Source: Bin87 sp965221295 (GTDB lineage Bacteria > Chloroflexota > Dehalococcoidia > Lucifugimonadales > UBA3495). Taken from it: 64,000 nt of DNA. The position numbers and the translations under genes are program-made. Of this stretch, positions 50,272 through 59,532 are shown piece by piece. The stretch lies in NCBI GenBank assembly GCA_965221295.1, contig OZ244879.1, positions 2,852,001 to 2,916,000 on the forward strand, in the 5' to 3' direction. Numbering within the stretch: position 1 is the stretch's first letter; the number at the start of each line of letters is the position of its first letter. The notes below the pieces were generated by a model that did no database searches, was not told the DNA's origin, and saw nothing but the letters and a program-made list of their open reading frames with translations.

Positions 50272-51846
50272 TCATCCCGCCGCCACCCAGTCGGCCACCC
50301 GTTCCGCCACCATGATGACGGTGGGATGAATGCCGCCGGATCGCGGCACCCGCGGCATCACCGAAGCGTCCACCACCCAGAGGCCCTCGACGCCACGCAC
50401 TCGACAGCGCTGGTCAACCACTGCCATGGGGTCGGAGTCTGGCCCCATTCGGCAGGTGCCGGATACGTGCCGAGCCGTCCCCACTGTCTGCCTGATCCAT
50501 AGATCCAGGGCGTCGTCGTCGTTTAGGATTTCATCAGACGGATTGATGCGGAAATCGCAAACGTCGCGGAAGGCGTCGGATTCCAACATGCGGGCGCCGA
50601 ACCGAACGCCGTCGCGCACCCGCCGTGCATCGTTGGGATGCTGCAGGTACCGGTAGTTGAACTCCGGTTGCTGGTCGGGGTCTGAAGAAGCCAGGCGAAC
50701 ATACCCGGAACCGTCGGGCAGACCCAGCGTGCAGGAGATGCGCGCCGCCCGGTCTGGGGGCACGTCGCCCGTGTTGTAACGGGTCCGAACGCCCGGCACC
50801 AATTCCTCGCGTTCGTCCACTACGGTGTTGCTGCGCAGCACCATGTCGTTGGTGTATTCCGAACCTTCGGCGGAGTAGTGGAGGCCAAAATGCGGCGAAT
50901 CCGGTTCGGCGGTCAGCGTTTTGCCGTCCTTCACCTTGTAGGTGATGTGCGCGCTCAGGTGGTTCCACAGGCCCTGACCCACCCCTGGGCTATCGTGGAT
51001 AACCGGGATGCCGAACTGCTGGAGATGCTGCTTGGGCCCGACGCCGGATAGCATCAGTAGCTGGGGGGACCGGAGCGCGCCGCTGCTGAGCGCCACCCGG
51101 TCGGCCAGCGCCGTGAAGATCTCGCCGCCGCTCTCGGCTTCCACGCCCACCGCCCGGTTGCCCTCGAACAACACCCGGCGCACGTACACGTTGCCGCGCA
51201 CGGTCAGGTTCAGCCTGTGGCGCATGGGGTTAAGGTGAGTCATGGCGGCGCTCATGCGGATGCCGCCCAGGTTATTGGTGGGGGAGACGCCCACGCCCGT
51301 CGGGTTGGGGCCGTTGGTGTCTTCAACCGCTCCGAAACCGTCGGCCAGGCAGGCGTCATAAAAAGCTCGCTGGATGTCGGCCCAGGCGCCCGACTGACGG
51401 CGGCGCACCGGCATCGGCCCATCCGTACCGTGGTAGTCATCCTGTATGTCCAGGTCGTTTTCCATCTTGCGGTAGAAGGGCAGCACCTTGTCGTATGACC
51501 ATTCGTCGTTGCCCATGGCCGCCCAACTGTCGAAATCCTCTGGGAAGCCCCGCTGCATCGCCTGACCATTGATGGAAGAACCGCCGCCGATCACCTTGCC
51601 TTGGGCAACGTGAATGGCGCCCTGCTCTTCAGTAATGGTTCCGCGCAAGGCCCAGTTGTGGATCGAATCCTGAGCCTCGGCGTATCTGGTGCCGCCAAAC
51701 TTCACGTCGTCCGGCAGAACCGACGGATCCGGGTAGTCGTTGCCGGCCTCCAGCAACAGCACCGATGTGTTGGTGTCTTCAGCCAAGCGGGCGGCCAGGG
51801 TGGAGCCAGCGGCTCCGCCTCCGACCACTATCACGTCGTATTTCAT
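50272..51846 (-). CDS. GMC-family FAD oxidoreductase (choline dehydrogenase-like)
   Basis: A 524-residue glucose-methanol-choline oxidoreductase. DVIVVGGGAAGSTLAARLAE at 4-23 binds FAD, GKVIGGGSSINGQAMQRG is GMC signature 1, SSGALRSPQLLMLSGVG is signature 2, and ARHVSGTCRMG with GGIHPTVIM gives the catalytic His pair. It oxidises alcohols. It lies 82 bases downstream of the Gfo/Idh gene on the same strand. AGGAGG precedes the ATG by about four bases. Confidence 0.93.
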   Translation of the reverse strand: MKYDVIVVGGGAAGSTLAARLAEDTNTSVLLLEAGNDYPDPSVLPDDVKFGGTRYAEAQDSIHNWALRGTITEEQGAIHVAQGKVIGGGSSINGQAMQRGFPEDFDSWAAMGNDEWSYDKVLPFYRKMENDLDIQDDYHGTDGPMPVRRRQSGAWADIQRAFYDACLADGFGAVEDTNGPNPTGVGVSPTNNLGGIRMSAAMTHLNPMRHRLNLTVRGNVYVRRVLFEGNRAVGVEAESGGEIFTALADRVALSSGALRSPQLLMLSGVGPKQHLQQFGIPVIHDSPGVGQGLWNHLSAHITYKVKDGKTLTAEPDSPHFGLHYSAEGSEYTNDMVLRSNTVVDEREELVPGVRTRYNTGDVPPDRAARISCTLGLPDGSGYVRLASSDPDQQPEFNYRYLQHPNDARRVRDGVRFGARMLESDAFRDVCDFRINPSDEILNDDDALDLWIRQTVGTARHVSGTCRMGPDSDPMAVVDQRCRVRGVEGLWVVDASVMPRVPRSGGIHPTVIMVAERVADWVAAG

Positions 51847-51928
51847 GGGACCTCCTGAAACCTGTGCGTCGCCGCGTGGCCGCGGGCATCTCAAACAACC
51901 TGAATTCTATAATATTATCGACCGAATA

Positions 51929-52909
51929 TCATCCGACGAATACCGGTTGGCCAGATGCCATCGATTCGTAGGCGGCGAGAACCAGAGCCAAATCAGCCGC
52001 TCCTTCGGCTCCACTCATGGCTGGCGCCCCCTGTTCCCGGATGCTTCGATGGAATTCCCGAACCATCGGCACGAAGCCGCCCGGATGGTCTGCAACGTCA
52101 ATCAGCGTTTCGGAACCGGCCTCTACGATTTTCAGTTGCGGCTTGCCGGCCTCGAAGTACAGGGTGGCGTCGGCGCCGGACAGCGAAACCCAGGAATGCG
52201 GAGCGATTGGAGCTACGTTCCACGAGTGGGTGATGACGCCGACCACGCCTTCCGCGGTGCGCGTCATCACCACCGCGCCATCCTCGGCCTCCAGGCCTGG
52301 TTGGCCGCGCGGCGTTTCGTGAGCGTAGACGCGATTGGGTCGGCCGCAGAGATGCGACAACACGCTGAACTTGTGAATTCCTCCGTCGATGAGGACGCCG
52401 CCCCCGTTGAATTCGGCCCGGCTGCGCCATCCCTGGGGAAAAAACGGGTACTGCTCATGCAGTTCCATAAGCCTTAACGACCCCAACCGTCCTGCGTCCA
52501 CCAACCGTTTGGCCTCCATGACTGCCGGGTGAAAGCGCCAGTTCTCCGCCACCATGAGCGTTACGCCTGCTGAATCGGTTAGCCGGATCATGGTTTCAGC
52601 GTCCGCCAGTTCAGCGGCGATCGGCTTCTCAACCAACGCGTGCTTGCCTTCCCTGGCGGCCAGAGCGACGTGTTCCAGGTGCAAATGGTGGGGAGTGCAA
52701 ACGTAAACCGCGTCCACCCTGGGATCCGCCACCGCCGCGGCGTAATCGCCAAAAGCGTCGATGCCGTTGAACCGGGCGGCGTAATCTCGCGCCTTGCGCA
52801 AATCGCGGCTGGCGAAGTACAGGCCAATCTCGTCGCTCAGTTCCGAAACGTACCGCGCGAAACGAGCGGAGAAGTCGCCGCAACCCAGAACCAAAAGACC
52901 AAGACTCAC
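51929..52909 (-). CDS. Gfo/Idh/MocA family oxidoreductase
   Basis: A 326-residue NAD(P)-dependent sugar-type dehydrogenase. LLVLGCGDFSARFARYV is the Rossmann start, VCTPHHLHLEH and ALVEKPIA (EKP motif) are the family hallmarks, and GGGVLIDGGIHKFSVL carries the catalytic region. The GTG at 52909 gives a proper Rossmann start; a longer GTG start at 52930 is possible. It is divergent from an SDR gene, with a strong promoter for the latter in between. Probably co-transcribed with the GMC gene. Confidence 0.88.
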   Translation of the reverse strand: MSLGLLVLGCGDFSARFARYVSELSDEIGLYFASRDLRKARDYAARFNGIDAFGDYAAAVADPRVDAVYVCTPHHLHLEHVALAAREGKHALVEKPIAAELADAETMIRLTDSAGVTLMVAENWRFHPAVMEAKRLVDAGRLGSLRLMELHEQYPFFPQGWRSRAEFNGGGVLIDGGIHKFSVLSHLCGRPNRVYAHETPRGQPGLEAEDGAVVMTRTAEGVVGVITHSWNVAPIAPHSWVSLSGADATLYFEAGKPQLKIVEAGSETLIDVADHPGGFVPMVREFHRSIREQGAPAMSGAEGAADLALVLAAYESMASGQPVFVG

Positions 52910-53015
52910 ATTGTCACCATCCTCGAGCACAGCGCCGCCAGCCGCAACCTGGCGCGGCGATTGAACATGAGGTTAACGCAGAAGGCGCGCGGAATCCAGC
53001 GTAAAAGCCCAACGG

Positions 53016-53044
53016 TTGATTGCCCAGACGTGGGTTCCTATAAT
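53016..53044 (+). promoter_or_regulatory. Sigma-70-type promoter for the SDR gene
   Basis: TTGATT (53016-53021) and a perfect TATAAT (53039-53044) with 17-base spacing, 68 bases before the SDR ATG. Confidence 0.7.
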
Positions 53045-53112
53045 CGTCAGCGTAGAATCGACTGCGCAGCCACCCCGGTTCAGGTGGACAACCCAGCGCG
53101 AGGAGGACGGAA

Positions 53113-53904
53113 ATGGCCCGGTTGGACGGAAAAGTGGCTCTGATCACGGGCGCGACGGGCGGCATCGGCCGGGCAGCCGCCCGCGCGTTCGCCGACGAAG
53201 GCGCTCGGCTCACGCTGGTGGACCTCGATGAGAGCGCCTTGCAAGAACTGGTGGAATCCATTGGACCGGATCGGGCCAGTTACGCAGTCGCCGACGTAAC
53301 CGATCCGGTCCAGTCCCAAGCTTATGTCAACGCCGCCGCGGAACGCTGGGGCGGCATCGACGTGTTCCTGGCCAACGCCGGCATCGAGGGGCAGCTTTCG
53401 CCCATCACCGACTATCCCATCGAAGTATTCGACCGGGTGATGGCCGTGAACGTGCGCGGCGTATGGCTCGGCATCAAGTACGTAACGCCGGTGATGCGAG
53501 AGCGTGGCGGGGGCAGCATCGTCATCACGTCGTCTACGGCCGGCATCGGCGCCGGGCCGGATATGTCGGCCTACACCACCAGCAAGCACGCGGTGATTGG
53601 GCTGATGCGGACCGCGGCCATGGAAGGCGCTCCCCTGGGCATCCGTGTCAACACCGTGAATCCGGCCCCGATCGAAACCCGCATGATGCGATCCATCGAA
53701 GAGCAGCGCGTGGCTGCCCTGGACGACGCCACCGTCACCGTGGATCAAACGAAACGGGCGACGGCGGCGCGCATTCCGCTGCAACGGTACGGAAACCCCG
53801 AAGAAGTGGCCCAGATGATGCTGTTCTTGGCCAGCGACGACAGCAGCTTCTGCACCGGTGGCGTCTACATGGTGGACGGGGGCCGGTCGGCGGGAAACCG
53901 TTAG
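53113..53904 (+). CDS. Short-chain dehydrogenase/reductase (SDR)
   Basis: A 263-residue classical SDR: ITGATGGIGRAAARAF (about 12-27), LANAGIEG, SSTAG with the catalytic Ser and YTTSK with Tyr and Lys. The Asp after beta-2 (VDLDES) suggests NAD. GAGGAGG lies about seven bases before the ATG. It is divergent from Gfo/Idh and convergent with an MFS gene, eight bases apart from it. Confidence 0.93.
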   Translation: MARLDGKVALITGATGGIGRAAARAFADEGARLTLVDLDESALQELVESIGPDRASYAVADVTDPVQSQAYVNAAAERWGGIDVFLANAGIEGQLSPITDYPIEVFDRVMAVNVRGVWLGIKYVTPVMRERGGGSIVITSSTAGIGAGPDMSAYTTSKHAVIGLMRTAAMEGAPLGIRVNTVNPAPIETRMMRSIEEQRVAALDDATVTVDQTKRATAARIPLQRYGNPEEVAQMMLFLASDDSSFCTGGVYMVDGGRSAGNR

Positions 53905-53911
53905 CAGACGC

Positions 53912-55147
53912 TCAGCAGCAACCCGCCAGACCTGGCGTCTTTGAAATGCCGCGGTCCCGCACCAAAAGGGTGGCGGCGGCCGCAACCACCGATAGCCCCA
54001 GCAGCAGGATGAAGGCGGGGTTATAGCTGCCCCACAGGTCAAAAGCCAGGGCGCCGACCAGGGCTCCCAGCCCTCCGCTGATCTGGTGAACCGCCGAAAT
54101 GGCGCCGCTGATCCTCCCTAAACGAGTCTGGCCGAACAGGTTGCCGGAGAACATTACCGTCAAGGGCGCCGTCATCAGGAAGGTGAATCCGTAGAGCAGG
54201 GCGAATGCCATCACCGACGCTTTGGCCTGTGACAGCAAGATCAGCCCGAAGATGCCGATGCGCATGACGAAACACAGCAGCGTCGGCCGGCCCGGCCCCT
54301 TGAGGTCGGCCAAATACCCAGAGACCAGCACCCCCAGCAGGCCCATCAATCCCATGAAGGCCAGCAGGTTGCCCGCCACCACCGTTTGAATTCCAGTGTC
54401 CAGAGCGAAAGCCACCACGTGCGTCGCCACCAGAAAATCCTGGAAACCGCAAATGGCATAGATCCCCACCAGCAACCAAAGCTGGCCGGAATGCAACAGA
54501 GGAGACTCACGGGAAGTTTCCAGGGGCGCATCCGGCGCCTGAGCCGGCGGCGCTTCGTCCCATGCGGCTGGCGGCGCCGGGCGCGACCTGACCGCCAACA
54601 GCGCCGCCGGCGCCAGGATCGCCAGGTTGGCCAGGCCCAGACCCGCGAAAGACCACCGCCAGTTGTACCTAACCAACGATTGGGCCAATACGCCAACGAT
54701 GGCCAACTGACCGATGGCGTTGCCCGATACGGCCACGCTGTTGGCCAGACCTCGCCGATCGGGAAACCACCGCACGATCATCACGCTCACGACCGGGTTG
54801 GACATTCCCGCGTTGCCCAGGGCGAAAATCAGCCCGTACACCGTGAATAACTGCCAGGGCGCGGACACCACGCTCATCAGACCCAGGCCCAGCGCGACCA
54901 GAACCGCGCCCGCGCCCATGATCCAGCGAAGTTCGTAGCGGTCCGCAAGCCGTCCAACCAACGGCATGGCCAGAGCCGACACCAACATGTAGGCGGTGAT
55001 GCCCAGCGAGAGAACTGACCTGCTCCACTCAAGGTCATCGGCCATGGGCTTGAGCATCAGCCCCAGGGCGGATCTCGAGCCGCCGTTGAAGAAGAGAACC
55101 AGGAATCCCGTCGCCAGGATGATCCAGCGGTAGTCAGCGCCTCGCAT
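53912..55147 (-). CDS. MFS transporter
   Basis: A 411-residue major facilitator protein with about 12 membrane helices. The loop-2 motif GRLADRYELRW and the second-half GYLADLKGPGR match MFS, and a soluble Pro/Ala-rich linker (about 195-225) separates the halves. The general layout is closest to monocarboxylate/OFA-type transporters. Substrate is unknown; the SDR next to it and the oxidase beyond suggest a small organic compound. Confidence 0.87.
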   Translation of the reverse strand: MRGADYRWIILATGFLVLFFNGGSRSALGLMLKPMADDLEWSRSVLSLGITAYMLVSALAMPLVGRLADRYELRWIMGAGAVLVALGLGLMSVVSAPWQLFTVYGLIFALGNAGMSNPVVSVMIVRWFPDRRGLANSVAVSGNAIGQLAIVGVLAQSLVRYNWRWSFAGLGLANLAILAPAALLAVRSRPAPPAAWDEAPPAQAPDAPLETSRESPLLHSGQLWLLVGIYAICGFQDFLVATHVVAFALDTGIQTVVAGNLLAFMGLMGLLGVLVSGYLADLKGPGRPTLLCFVMRIGIFGLILLSQAKASVMAFALLYGFTFLMTAPLTVMFSGNLFGQTRLGRISGAISAVHQISGGLGALVGALAFDLWGSYNPAFILLLGLSVVAAAATLLVRDRGISKTPGLAGCC

Positions 55148-55438
55148 CGAACCGACGCTCCGTCAGGCTGCCACACCCTAGCGCACTGGTAGTGGCGAGT
55201 CAATGCATCCGGATCCTTCACGCCACCCGGTTTCTGCGACCGCTACTGAAACCAGGCATTTTATTCGTCAGCCTGAAGCGATGGACCCAATATTGGGAGC
55301 GCAGCGCGGCAAACTCGTTGCCCGCCAATAACCACGGTTCGCCCTGTCTAGGGGCCGTAGCGACATCACCACGGGAGGGTCAATGTGCGAACGCTCGACC
55401 GGCGCCGCTCGAGCGCCTTCCCGCTCAAGGTGTCTCTG

Positions 55439-56638
55439 TCATATCTCGAGGGGCGTCACGCATCGGGCCGGGTCGCATTCTTGCATCACGGTTGGTCGAT
55501 AGCCGGCGTGTATGAAGTCAGCCAGCAACTTCCCGGCCATGGGGCCGCGACCGAACCCGGACGATGCCAGGCCGGTGGCGATGTAAAGGTTCTCCATGCC
55601 AGGCGCTGCCCCAATGATGGGTTTGCCATCAAGGGAAAAGGGCATCAAACCCGACCAAGAGCGGTTGATACCGACCTCATGCAAGAAGGGGAGCGCCTCG
55701 GCCGTGTGGGCGAAATTCGCTTCCACGCCGCTCATATCCAAAGACCGGTCGTAACCGACCAGTTGGCGATCCCCTCCAAAGATGATTTCACCCTCCCGTG
55801 TTTGTCTCCCATAAAGGTGCCTGGTGACTCGTTGGCTGCCCAGGTGGGTCAGTTCGGGTGGGGTGTCCGGGCCGGCGCCGGGGCTGCCATTCCAATGGGC
55901 GTACGACTCCGCGCCGGAAATTCCATGGAAGACACGCGGCGGCAGCGGTTCCGTGGCCCACATCTGGCCGCGCACCGGAACCACCGGGACGCTCAACCCC
56001 AGCATCTTGCCCAACGGCGCGCTCCACGCCCCAGCGGCCAGCACGAGTTTGCCAGCGCTGAATTCCTCGTCGTGACACGCCACTCGGTAGGTATCATCGC
56101 CGGCGCGGGTGATCCCGGTAACCTCCCGACCCAACAGTATCTCGGCTCCGAGGCCGCGGGCCGCCTCGGCGAAGGCGCGGGTGGCCTTTACCGGGTCAGC
56201 CTGACCTCGCAGCGGGAAGCGCATGGCCCCCTTCAGCTGGGGATTCAAGCCCGGTTCGATGCCTCGGGCCTCGTCAATGGTGAGCAAATCCAGGGTGTAG
56301 CCCAGAGATTGCAACCGCAGCGTCCGGTCCCTCGCGTAGTCATACTGTTCGTCCGTCTGTATGACCTGCAGGCCACCGGAAGCCCGGAATTCGATGTCAT
56401 AACCAAGTTCCAGCTGCATCCGCTTGAAGATCTGGAGGCTGCCCATGGTCAGGTGGGATTCCAAGTCGGGAACGTTGCCCCAACCCAGGGCGCCGATGCC
56501 TCCCGCGTTCACCCCGGAGGCTTCGGAGGCGATTTCTCCGCGCTCGAGCAGGATCACCCGGCGTCCATATTCAGCCAGATGAAAGGCAACCGAGGCGCCG
56601 GCGATGCCGCCACCTATGATGACGTCGGCAGCGTCCAT
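55439..56638 (-). CDS. DAO-family FAD-dependent oxidoreductase
   Basis: A 399-residue D-amino-acid-oxidase/sarcosine-oxidase/glycine-oxidase-like flavoprotein. DVIIGGGIAGASVAFHLAE (5-23) binds FAD, ERGEIASEASGVNAGGIG is the second FAD loop, and the C-terminal FSLDGKPIIG completes the pattern. It would oxidise a secondary or primary amine with oxygen or another acceptor. AGGAGAG precedes the ATG. The 291 bases between it and the MFS gene have no gene that I can support. Confidence 0.9.
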   Translation of the reverse strand: MDAADVIIGGGIAGASVAFHLAEYGRRVILLERGEIASEASGVNAGGIGALGWGNVPDLESHLTMGSLQIFKRMQLELGYDIEFRASGGLQVIQTDEQYDYARDRTLRLQSLGYTLDLLTIDEARGIEPGLNPQLKGAMRFPLRGQADPVKATRAFAEAARGLGAEILLGREVTGITRAGDDTYRVACHDEEFSAGKLVLAAGAWSAPLGKMLGLSVPVVPVRGQMWATEPLPPRVFHGISGAESYAHWNGSPGAGPDTPPELTHLGSQRVTRHLYGRQTREGEIIFGGDRQLVGYDRSLDMSGVEANFAHTAEALPFLHEVGINRSWSGLMPFSLDGKPIIGAAPGMENLYIATGLASSGFGRGPMAGKLLADFIHAGYRPTVMQECDPARCVTPLEI

Positions 56639-56767
56639 GGCGATCTCTCCTATGGGTTGGGCTCAGGAAAGCATTAACGGCGGCGGCGGTCCGATGGGCG
56701 CAGGGGTTCCGGGCAATCTCGCCAGTCGGAACGGCGACGCCCGAACGTCGATTCTGGAAGCGGATGG

Positions 56768-56855
56768 CGGAGAGAGCGGGATTCGAACCCGCGATATCCC
56801 AGAGGGATATACCGGTTTTCGAGACCGGCGCCTTCAACCACTCGGCCACCTCTCC
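56768..56855 (-). tRNA. tRNA-Ser (anticodon CGA)
   Basis: An 88-base class II tRNA on the minus strand: acceptor GGAGAGG/TCTCTCC, anticodon stem CCGGT/ACCGG with loop CTCGAAA, a long variable arm ATATCCC/GGGATAT, T arm GCGGG-TTCGAAT-CCCGC, discriminator G as expected for Ser. CCA is not encoded. Confidence 0.96.
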
Positions 56856-56875
56856 GCAGGATTGGCATATTATTG

Positions 56876-56899
56876 TATCAGACGGAGTATCAGACGGAG
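56876..56899. repeat. Two perfect 12-bp tandem repeats
   Basis: TATCAGACGGAG at 56876-56887 and 56888-56899, just upstream of the uvrD promoter. Confidence 0.9.
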
Positions 56900-56922
56900 C
56901 CGCGGGGTCCGCGAATCGCGCG

Positions 56923-56931
56923 TGCTATAAT
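56923..56931 (+). promoter_or_regulatory. Extended -10 promoter for uvrD, nearly leaderless
   Basis: TG-C-TATAAT ends nine bases before the uvrD ATG. Transcription would start at or within a few bases of the ATG, so the mRNA is probably leaderless. No ribosome site is present before the ATG, which agrees. Confidence 0.6.
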
Positions 56932-56940
56932 CGCCCGGTC

Positions 56941-59532
56941 ATGTCCCTCCAACCCCAGTTCTTCTCGAATTCGACCGGCTGGGATTTGCCGGGCCAAGAT
57001 TCGTCCGGCCAAGATTCGTCCGGCCGCGCGACTGGGCCGGCCTCAACCCCCTACTGGGAGGAGCCTACCGCATCGCCCTATTGGGATGAATCAGAACTGG
57101 CGGCAGCCATCCCAGAACCTCCAAAAAATCCAGCCGCGCCCGCCCCTTCTCCTGCCATCCTGCAGGGACTCAACGAGCCGCAGCAGCAGGCGGTTCAATG
57201 CGTGGAAGGCCCCGTCCTAATCGTCGCCGGGCCCGGATCCGGCAAGACGCGGGTGATCACCCACCGCATCGCCTACCTGGTTGAAGAATGCGGCGTTGCG
57301 CCCTGGCGCATCTTGGCAGTAACTTTCACCAACAAGGCGGCCCGCGAAATGCGAGAGCGCCTGGATCGCCTGATGATGGGCTCCGGCGAAGCGGTCACCA
57401 TGGGCACGTTCCACGCCGTGTGCGCCCGCATCCTGCGGCGACACGGCGAACGGGTCGGGCTGGGTCGCAACTTCACCATCTACGACCAGGACGACCAGAT
57501 CGACGCCATCAAATCCGCCATGTCCCTGGCCGACATTGATCCACGCAGTTACAACCCCCGAGCCCTGCTGTCGCGCATCTCGGCCGCCAAGAGCAGCCTG
57601 CACGACTCCCGCCAGATGATCCAGTCTGCATACGACGCCGATGACGAATACGGCGCCCATTGGATCGAGACCTGCGCTCGCGTTTATCACTACTACGAGG
57701 AGGCGTTGACCCGTCAAAACGCCGTGGACTTCGACGACCTCCTCATGAGAACGACGCAGCTGCTGGAGTCCTTCCCCGAAGTGCGGGAGCAATACCATGA
57801 CCGTTACCATCACATCCTAGTGGACGAGTTCCAGGACACCAACGTCGCCCAGTACCGCCTGGCTCGCCTGCTCACCGGATCGCGCCGCAACCTCTGTGTC
57901 GTGGGCGACCCGGACCAGAGCATCTATTCCTGGCGCAACGCCGACATCCGCAACATCCTCAGCTTCCAGACCGACTTTCCCGACGCCACGGTAATCAGCC
58001 TCGGGGAGAATTATCGCTCCACCAAGAATATCCTCAACGCGGCGGCCAGCGTCATCGCCTCCAACGAGGAACGGATCGAAAGGCCGCTTTACACCAACAA
58101 CCCGGTGGGCGCCAAGCTCACCCTCCACGAAGCCTACAGCGAGGAGGACGAGGCCGCTTGGGCGGTGGAGGAGGTCGCCCGCCTGAATCGGGCCAGCCAG
58201 TACCGGTCCGGAGACTGCGCCATCATGTACCGGATCAACGCCCAGAGCCGCGCCTTCGAAGACCAGTGCATGCGCCAGGGCATTCCGTACCGGCTGGTTG
58301 GCGGCGTCCGTTTCTACCACCGCAAGGAAATCAAGGATGTGATGTGCTATCTCCGGGTCATCTACAACCCGGGCGATGAGGTAAGCCTGCAACGCATCAT
58401 CAACACGCCGCCCCGCGGCATTGGAGCCAAAACCGTTCAGCAACTGACCGCCTACGCCGCTAGCCTGGGCCTCACCACCCGCGCGGCCATGGCCAACATC
58501 GCCGCCGCCCGTTCCAGCGATCGTCCGTGTCCCATTGACGTAACCACCCGCGCGGCGCGTTCCATCGCCAGCCTGTCGGTCACCCTGGATCGACTTGGCG
58601 ACGCCGCCCGCGAGCTGGCCGTGCCGGACCTGCTGGACCGAACGCTGGACATGTCTGGCCTCGCCAAGCACGTCCAAGCCCAGGACGACGGAGACGAACG
58701 GTGGGAAAACATCATGGAACTGCGCGGACTGGCGGAGGATTATGGCCCTCCCGGCGACGGCAGCGCCGACGGCCTCAGCGCGTTCCTTGAGCGCGTTTCC
58801 CTGGTTTCCGACGTGGACCAATACGAACCGTCCGACGACGCATTGACCCTGATCACCCTGCACCAGGCCAAAGGTCTCGAATATCCTGTGGTCATGATGG
58901 CCGGCCTGGAGGAGGGTTTGCTGCCACACAGCCGTTCCATGGACACGCTGCGGGAGATCGAGGAGGAGAGGCGGCTGTGCTACGTGGGCATGACCCGCGC
59001 CAAGGAACGGCTGTACCTGTTGCGGGCGTTTCGACGGCGCTACCCGTCCGCCGGCGGAGTATCCCTCCCCTCGCGATTTCTGGAGGACATACCCGACGAG
59101 GTCCTGGCGTCGCCCGCCGTGGAACGCCCGGCCGGCTCCCGCGCCGGCGACTACTCCCTGAACGCCACCGGCGACCGGCCGGGCCGCAACGAGAACGCGG
59201 TCATTGGCGGGGAATACGGAGCCCGTCGACGCGCCACCCGAACCCGTTTGGGCGACGGCGCCGGCGAATCCGGGCCAGCCACGCGCGGCCGTCTCCGGGG
59301 CAATATCGACGAAAAACTCACCGAGTGGGAAAGCAGCCGTTCGGTGGCCACCGCGCAACCCACACGAACCCCGCTCACGGTCGGGGAAATCGTGCGGCAT
59401 CCGGTGTTCGGTGAAGGAGTCGTTCAGGAAGTCCAGGGCGAGGGCGAAACCGAGCAGGCCACCGTGCAGTTCGGCGCCGACGTGGGTTTGAAGCGCCTGC
59501 TGGTATCCCTGGCCCCGCTGGAACGGGGTTGA
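56941..59532 (+). CDS. uvrD: UvrD/PcrA-type superfamily 1 DNA helicase
   Basis: An 863-residue ATP-dependent 3'-5' DNA helicase for repair and replication restart. The Q motif LNEPQQQAV, Walker A AGPGSGKT (96-103), the Walker B DEFQDTN, GDPDQSIYSWR, ENYRST and late VVMMAGLEEGLLPHSR are in order. The C-terminal tail (about 760-863) ends with the PcrA-type HPVFGEGVVQEV Tudor-like domain. The first 70 residues are a poorly conserved Ser/Pro/Gly-rich extension with a GQDSS duplication. The ATG at 56941 is fixed by the promoter position; the frame is open back to 56764 only through the tRNA region. Confidence 0.94.
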   Translation: MSLQPQFFSNSTGWDLPGQDSSGQDSSGRATGPASTPYWEEPTASPYWDESELAAAIPEPPKNPAAPAPSPAILQGLNEPQQQAVQCVEGPVLIVAGPGSGKTRVITHRIAYLVEECGVAPWRILAVTFTNKAAREMRERLDRLMMGSGEAVTMGTFHAVCARILRRHGERVGLGRNFTIYDQDDQIDAIKSAMSLADIDPRSYNPRALLSRISAAKSSLHDSRQMIQSAYDADDEYGAHWIETCARVYHYYEEALTRQNAVDFDDLLMRTTQLLESFPEVREQYHDRYHHILVDEFQDTNVAQYRLARLLTGSRRNLCVVGDPDQSIYSWRNADIRNILSFQTDFPDATVISLGENYRSTKNILNAAASVIASNEERIERPLYTNNPVGAKLTLHEAYSEEDEAAWAVEEVARLNRASQYRSGDCAIMYRINAQSRAFEDQCMRQGIPYRLVGGVRFYHRKEIKDVMCYLRVIYNPGDEVSLQRIINTPPRGIGAKTVQQLTAYAASLGLTTRAAMANIAAARSSDRPCPIDVTTRAARSIASLSVTLDRLGDAARELAVPDLLDRTLDMSGLAKHVQAQDDGDERWENIMELRGLAEDYGPPGDGSADGLSAFLERVSLVSDVDQYEPSDDALTLITLHQAKGLEYPVVMMAGLEEGLLPHSRSMDTLREIEEERRLCYVGMTRAKERLYLLRAFRRRYPSAGGVSLPSRFLEDIPDEVLASPAVERPAGSRAGDYSLNATGDRPGRNENAVIGGEYGARRRATRTRLGDGAGESGPATRGRLRGNIDEKLTEWESSRSVATAQPTRTPLTVGEIVRHPVFGEGVVQEVQGEGETEQATVQFGADVGLKRLLVSLAPLERG
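56992..57021. repeat. Two perfect 15-bp tandem repeats in uvrD
   Basis: GGCCAAGATTCGTCC at 56992-57006 and 57007-57021 encodes the repeated GQDSS in the N-terminal extension. Confidence 0.95.

Noticed and set aside
56764..56940. Longer uvrD start upstream
   Set aside because: This would translate through tRNA-Ser and the promoter; the ATG at 56941 directly after the -10 box is preferred.
57817..59400. Long open frame (527 codons) antisense to uvrD
   Set aside because: It mirrors the conserved UvrD reading frame, has no family motifs and is explained by the high GC content and codon bias of the sense gene. The same holds for antisense frames at 16062-17453, 9933-11099 and 31875-33287.
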